Assembly (NCBI RefSeq): GCF_900112695.1
Contig: NZ_FOMT01000001.1
Coordinates: forward strand, 682,001 to 746,000
Direction of reading: 5' to 3'
Length of the DNA: 64,000 bases
From: Paenibacillus catalpae
GTDB taxonomy: Bacteria; Bacillota; Bacilli; Paenibacillales; Paenibacillaceae
Positions 52,601 to 60,703 of the stretch are shown here, one piece after another. The position numbers were made by a program, and so were the translations under genes. The notes under the pieces were generated by a model. That model was not told where the DNA came from. It was given only the letters and a program-made list of their open reading frames with translations, and searched no databases. Numbering within the stretch: the stretch's first letter is position 1; every line of letters starts with the position of its first letter.

Positions 52601-55433
52601 GGATCATCAAGATGCGGGGCAGTTCTATGTGCAGAACAATAAAGGTACGGCTATGTTCCAAATGAGCAATGCTCCAACTGCTGAATTGACCATTGAAAAA
52701 GCAGATTCGGGTGATAATCAAGCCCCGAAGGTTACTGCAGAGTTGGCAACGCAAAACCCACAAGCGATGATTCCATTCGTGATGAATGGAATGGTCACCG
52801 ATGACGGCGCACCAAATGGCGCGTTGACCTACCAATGGGAAGTTGTCAGCACTCCGGAAGGCGGCAAGCTGAGCTTTACCAATCCGAAATCGACAACCAC
52901 ACGGGCAAACGGTACCAAAGAAGGCTCCTATACGGTCAGACTCACCGCTAAAGACGGGCAAGAGAGCGGTTCTAACGAACTGACCTTCACGCTCGCCGCT
53001 CCGCCGGAGAAACAGCCTCCAGTCATTGGCGAAGTAACTGCGGTCCAGGATGCTTCGAATAGCAGCATTCTCGTATTATCCGGCAAGGCGACCCCGGATC
53101 CGGTGTACAGCGCGGTATTTGAACCCGTATGGACATATGGATGGACGGTTAAGCAAAAGCCGAATGGCGCAGCGGATGTTACTTTTGTTGGTGGCGACAA
53201 AGCCAATGCCTATGCCCGCATAAGCAAGGCAGGCACTTATGTGTTTACCTTTACAGCGGCTGATGAAGGCAAGACATCCAGCAAGGATGTAACGATTAAT
53301 ATCTCAAAAGACACCGATGGCTCATACAAGGCACTCAGCGTTGTGACGCAAATAAACACAGCCCCGACTCTTCCTGTACAGATGGATGTTCTGTTTGATG
53401 ACGGATACAGGCAAAGCGTGATCAAGTGGAATGACGTTGATCCAGCCAGCTATGCGAAAGAAGGTGAATTCGTAGTCGAGGGGAATATCGTGGACAGCGA
53501 ATTGAAGGTGCATGCCACTGTATATGTCGTGAAAGCACCACCTCAAAACAACGCGCTGACTGCGAGACCTTCAGCCAGTTTCTCCGGTAGTGACGGATAT
53601 CCCGAGGCGATGAATAACGGTAACGAGCCAAAAAACTCATCGGATTTCTCAGCATCTAGAGGCGCCGCTAACAGCGCATGGCACAACTGGGGAAGAGAAG
53701 GAGAACCGGCATGGGTCATGTATCAATGGGATGAACCATTCCTTGCCTCTTCGATGGATGTTTATGTCTTCCGAGACGGCGGCGGGAATTTCCAACCCAC
53801 GGATATGAAGCTTCAGCTTCGCGATGCGGATGGAAATTGGTACACGCCAAGAGGAGTGTCAGGACTTGGAAATGCATTGAATAAATACAACACGACCACC
53901 TTTGAGCCTGCCTATATTACAGGTGCTCGTATTGACATGAAACCTGTCACCGTCGGGATCGGTATTCTGGAATGGAAGGTAAATGGATATACGGGAGGGG
54001 CAGACAAGTCGCGGCTGGCACAGGTTCTTAACTTTGCAAATTCATTAAAAGCCGCGAACTTCATTGATCAAGGTCTTGAGCCGATTGCCGCTGCGAAGGC
54101 GAACGCTTCCGCTGTGATGAGCAACAAGGAAGCTTCAGAAGAGGACGTTGCTCAGGCCATTGAAAAGCTGCTGACAGACCTGCGGCTCTTGAGTCCGCGC
54201 GATAAGAATATGGCGTTTGCAGCTAGTATTTCAGCCAGCTTCACTTCGTCATGGGAGAGTCTTCCAGCGGTTAATGACGGGTTGAAAACTTCTACAAGCA
54301 ACCCGCATTGGGGTTCGTGGGGAAATACAAGCTCTGAGGAATGGGTGCAATATGATTGGCCGCAGGGCGCAACCATCCAAAGCTCAAATCTGATGTTGTG
54401 GACGGATAATGGCGGCATAGAGGCGCCTACAAAGTACGTGTATTCCTACATTCCGCTGAATAGCACAATGAATGAATGGGTAACGGCAGGAACCATTACC
54501 ACGGGCATCACAGCTCTTACTACTCCGGTGGGTTCCTCAAATTTATATGATTTTGACCCGGCTCTGGAGGTTAAATCTCTGCGTGTTACGATGACAAAGA
54601 AAGCCCGAAATGGGAATGGCGTTGGGTTATGGGAATGGGAAGTTTTCCAAGGGGTGGCCCAGGATGACCAGACGCCGCCTGTTACGGCCGCGTCTATCAA
54701 TCCCGAAGCACCAGACGGCAGCAATGGCTGGTATACGTCGGATGTAACGATGACTTTGAACGCACACGATGATCTCTCGAATGTGGAAAAAACGGAGTAC
54801 AGACTGGACGCCGGAAACACGTGGATGGTTTATATGGCGCCGATCACATTCCATCAGGACGGCAAGTATACGGTGAATTACCGCTCAACGGATAAGGCTG
54901 GCAATGTGGAAGCGGTCAAGTCGATCGATTTCAACCTGGATCAGTCTGCGCCAACCATATCGGTAACTGGCGTGGTGAACGGCACGTATAACGATTCCAT
55001 GGATATTACACCGCTCCTTACACTGGATGATAACTTGTCCGGAGTTGACGGAAGCAAGACGAAGGTTACGTTAAGTACGAATGGCGTTCAGCAACCTGTG
55101 GAGCACGGAGCGAACCTTCCGCTGTATACACTGCCGCTTGGAACTCACACGTTGATCGTATCTGCAAGCGATTTGGCAGGGAATACGAGCAGTCAGACAA
55201 TCGAATTCCAGATTACGACAAGCATCCAATCCATAAACGATCTAGTATCACGCTTCAAAACGATGGGATGGATTGATAATGAAGGTATAGCCAATAGCCT
55301 CCTAAGCAAGCTGAATGCGAACAATTTGTCGGCTTTCGTGAATCAAGTGGAGGCGCAAAGCGGCAAGCATATTACAAGTGAAGCGGCGAATTATCTGATT
55401 CGCGACGCTCAAAATTTGCTGTTGTCTCAATAA
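49620..55433 (+). CDS. Giant secreted DUF5695-like multidomain carbohydrate-active protein
   Basis: A protein of 1,937 residues from the ATG at 49620 (AGGAGGT upstream). Signal peptide to about residue 37 (PSAAAA); a DUF5695-like catalytic candidate with beta-sandwich and alpha/alpha toroid parts (about 40-1010; HWGDDWSHDNINFMTMKNYL, GWWNFQYTASLAGSIMDDWL); two PKD/Ig-like domains (about 1030-1225); a Big4-like domain (about 1235-1300); two F5/8C-like carbohydrate-binding modules (about 1305-1455 and 1530-1680) separated by a FIVAR-like helical spacer; OmpL47-like and Ig-like repeats (about 1685-1865); and a C-terminal FIMAH domain (IQSINDLVSRFKTMGWIDNE). It is likely to cut and bind a complex glycan at the surface. 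The DUF5695 label is from memory; the enzyme class is unknown. Confidence 0.75.
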   Translation: MKTTTKKLMSLAAAFTLFFEVLPLGINAVPSAAAATNSISNASLSAKVGDLGQIEELFIQNNPTNKSGKPINFVLPNNTSPQNDVQHQWMGEMLFSYRTGDSEQFPNDRVGFVEVDTNKTLAAGGSTKFTNINAANPYFTKEASLDGKKVEVNFIGQDLDSAAARVMKGFDVKSVFDMDTEDGSMLWEITVKNKSSKYMEFGDIGLPMPWNNKYQSVSDTYDNRVTVHNFAGADSGYSYAIRTSGEGNFMMFAPVPESGARIEYVDYWLGDAGELRNGSLYSNWVGDSGGWFPGLNVLYIHSKDIQKTGRGYFTDASSLVLAPDEQKTYKFKFSAVRAGDNSPQENAQSPNNASTSMEDREANLRSTLYKAGMIDAVALPGFQAAINMPVKLDLHYDDSLIDVQSVDIQSVHENDPFDAAHIPDIKAGQTRDKMVNNSRGGRGLPDGNPGYEESVEFVETKVINGEQHHIYSLKFGNIGNNSVRVNYKLKAGTEQMDKFTQLEFNILAELDQTSQAHSEFMVDKTQDKDPNSPTYGIYRDWYLTTGLDTTTSHWGDDWSHDNINFMTMKNYLDPNPDEIRSIENYLIDFMWETYMKNTQNSFTVANYLKDSGAYTNSEKPYVRTFSEIMESTGYFNMYRIQKAYPNLVEYRETPQYYLEKAYGIYYNRVSSGAVGFYGEQQIPDMIEALKEEGMLTEYENLKRKFAQTKGRNVTNAAYPYGSEFEYDNTGEEGAYAAAKALRTYYPEDARADAALKSMGMADLKTRAMRGIQPTWYYYSVPVFRAGEGWWNFQYTASLAGSIMDDWLRYEEDGRSGDQAAIAQQRNYAAKISNFNAVNMGQISAQSIGGISWRYNAQKGGTGTKNVNDGGTRVMNNGWQDFSGESEEGLYGSLLRISSDIVTDPVFGLFGYGASVTDEGGTYQITPKDGFGKRINLIDEKIYLVSESDKMESASIQKDGKAFQLQLSNLARSEHASKITFDGAGVENGYYTIKLDHQDAGQFYVQNNKGTAMFQMSNAPTAELTIEKADSGDNQAPKVTAELATQNPQAMIPFVMNGMVTDDGAPNGALTYQWEVVSTPEGGKLSFTNPKSTTTRANGTKEGSYTVRLTAKDGQESGSNELTFTLAAPPEKQPPVIGEVTAVQDASNSSILVLSGKATPDPVYSAVFEPVWTYGWTVKQKPNGAADVTFVGGDKANAYARISKAGTYVFTFTAADEGKTSSKDVTINISKDTDGSYKALSVVTQINTAPTLPVQMDVLFDDGYRQSVIKWNDVDPASYAKEGEFVVEGNIVDSELKVHATVYVVKAPPQNNALTARPSASFSGSDGYPEAMNNGNEPKNSSDFSASRGAANSAWHNWGREGEPAWVMYQWDEPFLASSMDVYVFRDGGGNFQPTDMKLQLRDADGNWYTPRGVSGLGNALNKYNTTTFEPAYITGARIDMKPVTVGIGILEWKVNGYTGGADKSRLAQVLNFANSLKAANFIDQGLEPIAAAKANASAVMSNKEASEEDVAQAIEKLLTDLRLLSPRDKNMAFAASISASFTSSWESLPAVNDGLKTSTSNPHWGSWGNTSSEEWVQYDWPQGATIQSSNLMLWTDNGGIEAPTKYVYSYIPLNSTMNEWVTAGTITTGITALTTPVGSSNLYDFDPALEVKSLRVTMTKKARNGNGVGLWEWEVFQGVAQDDQTPPVTAASINPEAPDGSNGWYTSDVTMTLNAHDDLSNVEKTEYRLDAGNTWMVYMAPITFHQDGKYTVNYRSTDKAGNVEAVKSIDFNLDQSAPTISVTGVVNGTYNDSMDITPLLTLDDNLSGVDGSKTKVTLSTNGVQQPVEHGANLPLYTLPLGTHTLIVSASDLAGNTSSQTIEFQITTSIQSINDLVSRFKTMGWIDNEGIANSLLSKLNANNLSAFVNQVEAQSGKHITSEAANYLIRDAQNLLLSQ

Positions 55434-55459
55434 AACAAGCATTCGTGCATATTACATCC

Positions 55460-55504
55460 AAAGCCGGTATTAGACTAAATTATTATGTCTATGCCGGCTT
55501 TTCC
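55460..55504 (+). terminator. Rho-independent terminator
   Basis: A long imperfect stem (AAAGCCGG..AGAC with GTCT..CCGGCTTT) and a T-run. Confidence 0.85.
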
Positions 55505-55613
55505 TTAAAGACTTCGTAATTCGCGGCTTTGTTATGTTATGGGATAATGTTATTGTCCAATCAGAATGGCATGAACTTTAACCCATTCCCGAGGTGCAAG
55601 CGTGATGTTGTCA

Positions 55614-55622
55614 TGCTATAAT
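55614..55622 (+). promoter_or_regulatory. Extended -10 promoter of the ABC-F leader
   Basis: TGCTATAAT is an extended -10 with only a weak -35 (around 55594). It starts a leader of about 410 bases before the ABC-F gene. Confidence 0.5.
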
Positions 55623-55853
55623 GAGTTATCTTGAAGGTTGTAGGAGGTATCCAATTAGACATCATGTGGATCTAATTTCCTGTCGATCATGATTTTCGAA
55701 AATGACGATAAGTGATGAGAGCTCAGCGTATGCGCGGAGCGGATTAGGTTACGTGTGTCTATTGGAGACGACTCCTGCCACCTTGATCGATGCCTTTTTG
55801 TTGGCGTCTATTTTGGGTGTTTTCACGCTATTCCTATTTCCGCATATCCTTAG

Positions 55854-55879
55854 CCGCAGGCGCGTCCTGCGGTTTTTTT
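55854..55879 (+). terminator. Leader terminator (attenuator candidate) upstream of the ABC-F gene
   Basis: Stem CCGCAGG/CCTGCGG, loop CGCGT and T7, placed between promoter and gene with no gene ending before it. AGGAGGT at 55642 in the leader could serve a very short leader peptide (an ATT at 55654 followed by eleven codons, or ATG-TGG-ATC-stop at 55664, which is poorly spaced). Confidence 0.65.
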
Positions 55880-55927
55880 GAATTCTAAGCGTTTATAAGC
55901 TGTGCTAATAAACATGGCTTAGAATTC
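55880..55927 (+). other. Hairpin directly after the leader terminator
   Basis: A perfect 11-bp inverted repeat (GAATTCTAAGC with GCTTAGAATTC) around a 26-base loop, abutting the T-run of the terminator. It may be part of a leader switch or a translation-control structure. Confidence 0.45.
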
Positions 55928-56038
55928 ATCGGATTGAAACGCGCCTCGCCACCAGGGACGGCGGTAGCCGTTTCACCTTGTCATTCGACAATCATAGCCC
56001 ATGTCAGTTGTTCAACTAAACTAGAAGTGGTGATTGGA

Positions 56039-57790
56039 ATGACATTATTAACATTACGCGGAATTAAAAAAAGCTTCGGCGACACGAATGTGCTCGTGAA
56101 AGTTGACGCTGATCTGGCAAGCCGAGAGCGCGTCGGCTTGGTTGGGATGAACGGTGCAGGCAAAACAACGCTGGCCAATCTGATCTTCGGTACGATTCAG
56201 CCTGACGAAGGCAAGCTCACATTCCACCAGGATCAACTGCGCATCGGTTATTTGCTGCAGTCGACCTCGTATACCGTTAGTACCTTCAGCAAGATGATGG
56301 CTCAGTCAGATGAGTCGCGTGAAACGGAGCAGTTTCTGCAGACTGCGAGTCATCTCGGCTTGCACAAGGTGAAGGAGTGGGACGGAGCGCGTTTATCAGG
56401 ATTGAGCGGCGGAGAGAAGACGAAGCTGGCTATCGCTCATATTTTGTCGTCGAAGCCGGACATTTTGCTGCTCGATGAACCGACGAATCATTTGGATTTT
56501 GACGGCGTCGATTACCTCGTTCAAGAGCTTCAACAGTATAGTGGCACGACAATCGTGATTTCGCATGACCGTTATTTTCTCGATCGAACGGTGAACCGGA
56601 TTATAGAACTGCAAGATGGCGTGTCGACGTCTTTTCCGGGCAATTACACATTCTATCGGGAGGAGAAATCCCGTCGCTTCCAGAGCCAACTGCATCAGTA
56701 TGAAGAACAGCAGAAATATGAGCAGAAGATTGAAGCGGAAATCAAACGGCTGAAGAATTGGTCAACAAAAGCGCATCGCGAAGCAGGCAAGGTTGGGAAA
56801 ATGGCGGAAATGCGTACAGGCGTGAAGGAATTCTACCGCAGCAAAGCCAAAAGCATGGATAAGCAAATCAAATCCCGCATTCACCGTCTGGAAAAGATTG
56901 ATCTTGAAGGCGTGAAGAAGCCGGGTGAGGAAGCAAAGGTAACCTTTAGCTGGGATCAGCCGGACAAACGCGGCCGACGAATTGTAGAGGCGCAGCGGAT
57001 TGGCAAGTCATATGGCGGGCGCTCCTTGTTTAAGGACAGCTCCTTCTATTTGCAACGCGGGGAGAAAATCGGCTTGCTTGGACCTAACGGCTGCGGGAAA
57101 ACGACGCTTATTCAAATGCTGTTAGGCCAAAAAAAGGTCAACTCCGGTCAGCTATGGATTAGTCCGACTGCCAAAGTCGCGTATTTAACGCAGGATGTAT
57201 CCGATCTCGATCAACAGCGAACTGTCCTAGAACTGCTGCAGGAGAGCCATGAAGTCCGCAGCGATGTTGGGAAAGCGCGAACGATGCTGGCCAATATGGG
57301 CTTCGATGCCTCTATGCTGCAGAAGCCGATTGCTCAACTAAGTCTTGGCGAACGTACTCGGATCAAGCTTTCGCAGCTTATGATGCGCGAGCAGGATTTG
57401 CTCGTCCTAGATGAGCCGACCAATCATCTCGATTTGGCAAGCCGCGAGCAGCTTGAAGAAACGTTGTCGGATTATTGCGGAACGCTGATTGTGGTCTCGC
57501 ATGACAGATATCTGATGGATAAGATCTGCACGAAGCTTCTTGTTTTTCAGGGCGGCGGTATTAAGCGGATCGAATCCGGCTACGAAGCGTTTCGCGAGCG
57601 GACGCAAAGTATACATGTTGCGAGCGAGTTGAACGAGCAGCAGTTGGAAGAGGAGAAGCTGGTTATCGCGAACCGATTGGCGGTTGTGCTTGGGGAATTA
57701 AGCTTGATGAAGTCTACCGACATCCGGTATGCGGAGCTGGACGAAGAGTATAAGCAGCTGCTCGCTCGGAAGAAGTGGCTGAGTACATGA
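56039..57790 (+). CDS. ABC-F type ribosomal protection protein
   Basis: A protein of 583 residues from the ATG at 56039; the frame is open back to 55934 but that part looks non-coding. Two nucleotide-binding domains: Walker A GMNGAGKTT and GPNGCGKTT, signatures LSGGEKTK and LSLGERTR, Walker B ILLLDEPTNHLD and LLVLDEPTNHLD. They are joined by a long charged helical linker (about 225-305, the P-site tRNA interaction motif region) with KNWSTKAHREAGKVGKMAEM. No membrane segments. ABC-F proteins of the VmlR/Vga/Msr type dislodge antibiotics from the ribosome's peptidyl-transferase region. The C-terminal extension is short. A leader terminator upstream suggests induction by antibiotic. The drug range cannot be predicted from sequence. 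Confidence 0.88.
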   Translation: MTLLTLRGIKKSFGDTNVLVKVDADLASRERVGLVGMNGAGKTTLANLIFGTIQPDEGKLTFHQDQLRIGYLLQSTSYTVSTFSKMMAQSDESRETEQFLQTASHLGLHKVKEWDGARLSGLSGGEKTKLAIAHILSSKPDILLLDEPTNHLDFDGVDYLVQELQQYSGTTIVISHDRYFLDRTVNRIIELQDGVSTSFPGNYTFYREEKSRRFQSQLHQYEEQQKYEQKIEAEIKRLKNWSTKAHREAGKVGKMAEMRTGVKEFYRSKAKSMDKQIKSRIHRLEKIDLEGVKKPGEEAKVTFSWDQPDKRGRRIVEAQRIGKSYGGRSLFKDSSFYLQRGEKIGLLGPNGCGKTTLIQMLLGQKKVNSGQLWISPTAKVAYLTQDVSDLDQQRTVLELLQESHEVRSDVGKARTMLANMGFDASMLQKPIAQLSLGERTRIKLSQLMMREQDLLVLDEPTNHLDLASREQLEETLSDYCGTLIVVSHDRYLMDKICTKLLVFQGGGIKRIESGYEAFRERTQSIHVASELNEQQLEEEKLVIANRLAVVLGELSLMKSTDIRYAELDEEYKQLLARKKWLST

Positions 57791-57835
57791 GAAAATAGCG
57801 CAAATACGATCCGGATGCTCATATGAAGAACAGTG

Positions 57836-57880
57836 GCCCGAAAGATAGACACTTAAAAAAGTGCATGTCTTTCGGGCTTT
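57836..57880 (+). terminator. Rho-independent terminator after the ABC-F gene
   Basis: A long stem (GCCCGAAAGA..AGACACT with AGTGCATGTCTTTCGGGC) and a T-rich tail. The following 57881-58290 holds two LacI-type operators and otherwise nothing recognisable. Confidence 0.85.
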
Positions 57881-58032
57881 GTGTTTTACTGAGGTGACTC
57901 TGCCACTGGCAAGAAGGTATAGATTTCAAGTAGGATTCATTTACTAGATTTTATGCAAATGGTTGAAAAAGTATAAAAATTGGAATAAGATATCCTTAGA
58001 TTTACTTATTCCTGACGAAATTAGAATTTTGC

Positions 58033-58042
58033 TAAACGTTTA
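58033..58042. promoter_or_regulatory. LacI-type operator 6 (TAAACGTTTA)
   Basis: An exact copy 259 bases upstream of the solute-binding gene and 165 bases (centre to centre) from operator 7. Confidence 0.7.
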
Positions 58043-58195
58043 ACTTGGAACCAAAGATAATTTAAGAAGCTGAGTAAAGTAAAACCGAGCCAATTGTACT
58101 CCATGCCTTTCGAGTGGTTGAAATATTTAAAAAACAGGTTGAAATAATCGGTTTCGCTCAGTAATTAAAAATGGCACAATATACATGGGCTTGAT

Positions 58196-58209
58196 GTTAA
58201 ACGTTTAAC
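58196..58209. promoter_or_regulatory. LacI-type operator 7, 14-base perfect palindrome
   Basis: GTTAAACGTTTAAC is the longest symmetric version of the operator in the locus, 83 bases upstream of the solute-binding gene. Confidence 0.75.
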
Positions 58210-58291
58210 TCGGAAGCATGAGAACTTAAAACGTTCGAGTCAAACGGTTAGACATATACATTAAAGCAAATTTTGAAGGGAGATCGGGGTC

Positions 58292-59707
58292 ATGAAAACA
58301 GGAAGGAAACTTGGGGTAGGTCTTGTCACGGCTGCATTGGCAATGAGTGTCGTAGGTTGCGGAAACAACGGAAACGGAAACAACGCGTCAAACACAGCAT
58401 CACCCGGAACAGATGCTACCAAAGCACCTGCAACGTCATCTTCCAAGACTGAAAAGGTTAAAATTATCTACTCGATGTGGGGAAGTGCGGAAGAAGGGAG
58501 TACCACACAAGCGGTGGCGGATAAATTTAATGCATCCCAAGACAGAATTGAAGTGGAAGTGCAAGCGATTCCATGGGAAAGCTACATGACAAAATTGAAT
58601 ACGCTTGCAACGGCAGATCAGCTGCCCGATACAGGCATGTTAAAAGAGGATGGCGTCATCCAATGGTCCTCTCAAGGCATGCTTAATGATGTAAGTTCTA
58701 TGTATGAAGGAAGCGACAGCAAGCCGCTTGATAGCCTGGCTTACAAATATCAAGGCAAAACCGTTGCCTATGCTGCTGCAAATGAAATCCTCCTACTCTA
58801 TTATAACAAAGACATGTTCGACAAAGCGAACGTTCCTTATCCTCCTTCCTCGCTCGATCAAGCATGGACATGGGACGAATTCGTAGAAACAGCCAAAAAA
58901 TTGACGAACGATAAAAAAGGCAAACATCCTGGTGAGGAAGGCTTCGATTCACAAAGCATCGTTCAATACGGGGCATCCGTGGAGAATCTCCCGTGGCAGC
59001 TGGAAACTTGGGCCATCGGTAATGGCGGAGGTTTTTATTCCAATGACGGTACAGAGGTTAGGATTGGAGAAGACGCCAGCATCGAAGGAATCCAGAAAGT
59101 GGCTGATCTGTACTTGAAAGATCATGTTGCTCCTTTGTCCGTCGGACAGACCGATGATGGCATTCAACGCACCATTATTGCAGGTACGGTCGCTATGGCA
59201 ACGAATGGTGCATGGAATGTGGGAACCAGCTTAAATACGGCGAAAGAGGCCGGGCTGAACTATGGCGTAGCTGTACTGCCTTACATGAAGGATAAAGTTA
59301 CCCTTAATACAGGCGGTGCCAATGTTGTATTCTCTCAATCCAAGCATCCGGAAGAAGCAATGGAATGGCTGAAATGGTACAATTCCGAAGAAAATAACTG
59401 GGCACTCATCTCATCGGGCATTTGGATGCCAACGCTGGAGAAGTGGTATAAGGATGAAACGCTAACCCGCAAATGGGTCGAAAATCCAAACTTCCCATCG
59501 TACGACGAATACAAGTCTGCCGTAGTCGATTATGCGCAATCTGCTGCTGCAAGACCTGCTTCGTGGTTCTATACGAATAATACGACGGACTTTAACACCT
59601 TGCTAGGATCAGTGCTGGGGGATGTATGGACGGGTAAAACGACTGCTAAGGACGCCATCTCCAAAAATCTCGATGCATTGAAAGCCGCACATACAGGCAA
59701 TCAATAA
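58292..59707 (+). CDS. Sugar ABC transporter solute-binding lipoprotein
   Basis: A protein of 471 residues with a lipoprotein signal peptide (VVGC lipobox at about residue 23), an Asn/Ser/Thr tether and a family-1 (UgpB/MalE-like) fold: IIYSMWGSAEEGS, LPDTGMLKEDGV, GTVAMATNGAWNV, HPEEAMEWLKWY. AAGGGAG ribosome binding site. It captures the oligosaccharide for the two permeases encoded next. Operators 6 and 7 place it under the locus LacI. Ligand unknown; no ATPase gene is adjacent, so a shared MsmX-type ATPase is expected. Confidence 0.93.
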   Translation: MKTGRKLGVGLVTAALAMSVVGCGNNGNGNNASNTASPGTDATKAPATSSSKTEKVKIIYSMWGSAEEGSTTQAVADKFNASQDRIEVEVQAIPWESYMTKLNTLATADQLPDTGMLKEDGVIQWSSQGMLNDVSSMYEGSDSKPLDSLAYKYQGKTVAYAAANEILLLYYNKDMFDKANVPYPPSSLDQAWTWDEFVETAKKLTNDKKGKHPGEEGFDSQSIVQYGASVENLPWQLETWAIGNGGGFYSNDGTEVRIGEDASIEGIQKVADLYLKDHVAPLSVGQTDDGIQRTIIAGTVAMATNGAWNVGTSLNTAKEAGLNYGVAVLPYMKDKVTLNTGGANVVFSQSKHPEEAMEWLKWYNSEENNWALISSGIWMPTLEKWYKDETLTRKWVENPNFPSYDEYKSAVVDYAQSAAARPASWFYTNNTTDFNTLLGSVLGDVWTGKTTAKDAISKNLDALKAAHTGNQ

Positions 59708-59716
59708 AAAAGACAG

Positions 59717-59760
59717 AAGGATGACCGCCATGAACACGCAAGCGGCAGTCATCCTTTAAA
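59717..59760 (+). terminator. Attenuating hairpin between solute-binding and permease genes
   Basis: Stem AAGGATGAC/GTCATCCTT with an inner CCGC/GCGG and a short T-run. It has the same placement as the hairpin at 27086 in the other transporter operon. Confidence 0.7.
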
Positions 59761-59779
59761 CATGAGGGGGGAGCGAGAA

Positions 59780-60703
59780 ATGGAAGCTATTAATAAACCG
59801 CAAAAGCGCCGTTCCCGTATTTATTCAAGCGAGGCACGCGTAGCTTATATTTGTTTGATTCCAGCCTTCCTGGGATTAATCTTTCTGACGTACTTGCCCC
59901 TTTTTGGAGTACTAGGCATCAGTTTGACAAATTGGACTGGCTTGAAAAGCCCCGAATTCATCGGTTTTGATAATTATATCAAGCTATTTACCACGGATCC
60001 TTATATTAAAGATTCCATTATCGCGACGATTTATTTTGCGGTTATATCGGTAATCGGCAGTATGATCTATTCCCTATTTATTGCGATGCTGCTGAACCGT
60101 AAAATTCCTGCAAGAGGTTTTTTCAGAGCTGTATTCTATGTGCCGTATGTTTTACCTGCTGCAGCGATTTACGTAGGATGGTCTTGGCTTTATGAAGGGA
60201 ATTTTGGTTTTTTCAACTATCTTCTCTCCGAACTTGGGCTTAAAAAAATTCTCTTTATCGCCGATTCCAGCTATGTCGTTCCTTCGCTATCGTTAATCTC
60301 GGTTTGGCTGGCAGGCAATTTGATCGTTATCTTTTTGGCTGGACTTCAAAACGTTCCCATTGTTTATCATGAAGCAGCTGAAATGGATGGCGCGAACGGC
60401 TGGCAGCGTTTCCGCCATATTACCTTACCGTGCATGACACCGATTATCTTCTACAACCTGTTGATGAGTTTGATCGCAAACCTTCAAGTCGTTACACCAG
60501 CACTTTCTTTAACGAATGGTGGTCCAAGCAATTCCTCCCGATTCATGACTTATCTCATGTATGATCAGGCATTTGTAAATTACAAAATAGGCTATGCCTG
60601 CGCAACTACTTTCATTATATTCGTTATTCTTGCGGCCTTTACTGCCGTATTGTTTAAGACGTCGGGCAAATGGATTTATAACGAAGGAGGCGACGACAAA
60701 TGA
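59780..60703 (+). CDS. Sugar ABC transporter permease (UgpA/MalF-like)
   Basis: About 307 residues from the ATG at 59780 (GGGGGGAG upstream; an earlier in-frame ATG at 59762 overlaps it). Six membrane helices; EAA loop EAAEMDGANGWQRFRHITLP. The stop overlaps the next start as ATGA. Confidence 0.93.
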   Translation: MEAINKPQKRRSRIYSSEARVAYICLIPAFLGLIFLTYLPLFGVLGISLTNWTGLKSPEFIGFDNYIKLFTTDPYIKDSIIATIYFAVISVIGSMIYSLFIAMLLNRKIPARGFFRAVFYVPYVLPAAAIYVGWSWLYEGNFGFFNYLLSELGLKKILFIADSSYVVPSLSLISVWLAGNLIVIFLAGLQNVPIVYHEAAEMDGANGWQRFRHITLPCMTPIIFYNLLMSLIANLQVVTPALSLTNGGPSNSSRFMTYLMYDQAFVNYKIGYACATTFIIFVILAAFTAVLFKTSGKWIYNEGGDDK

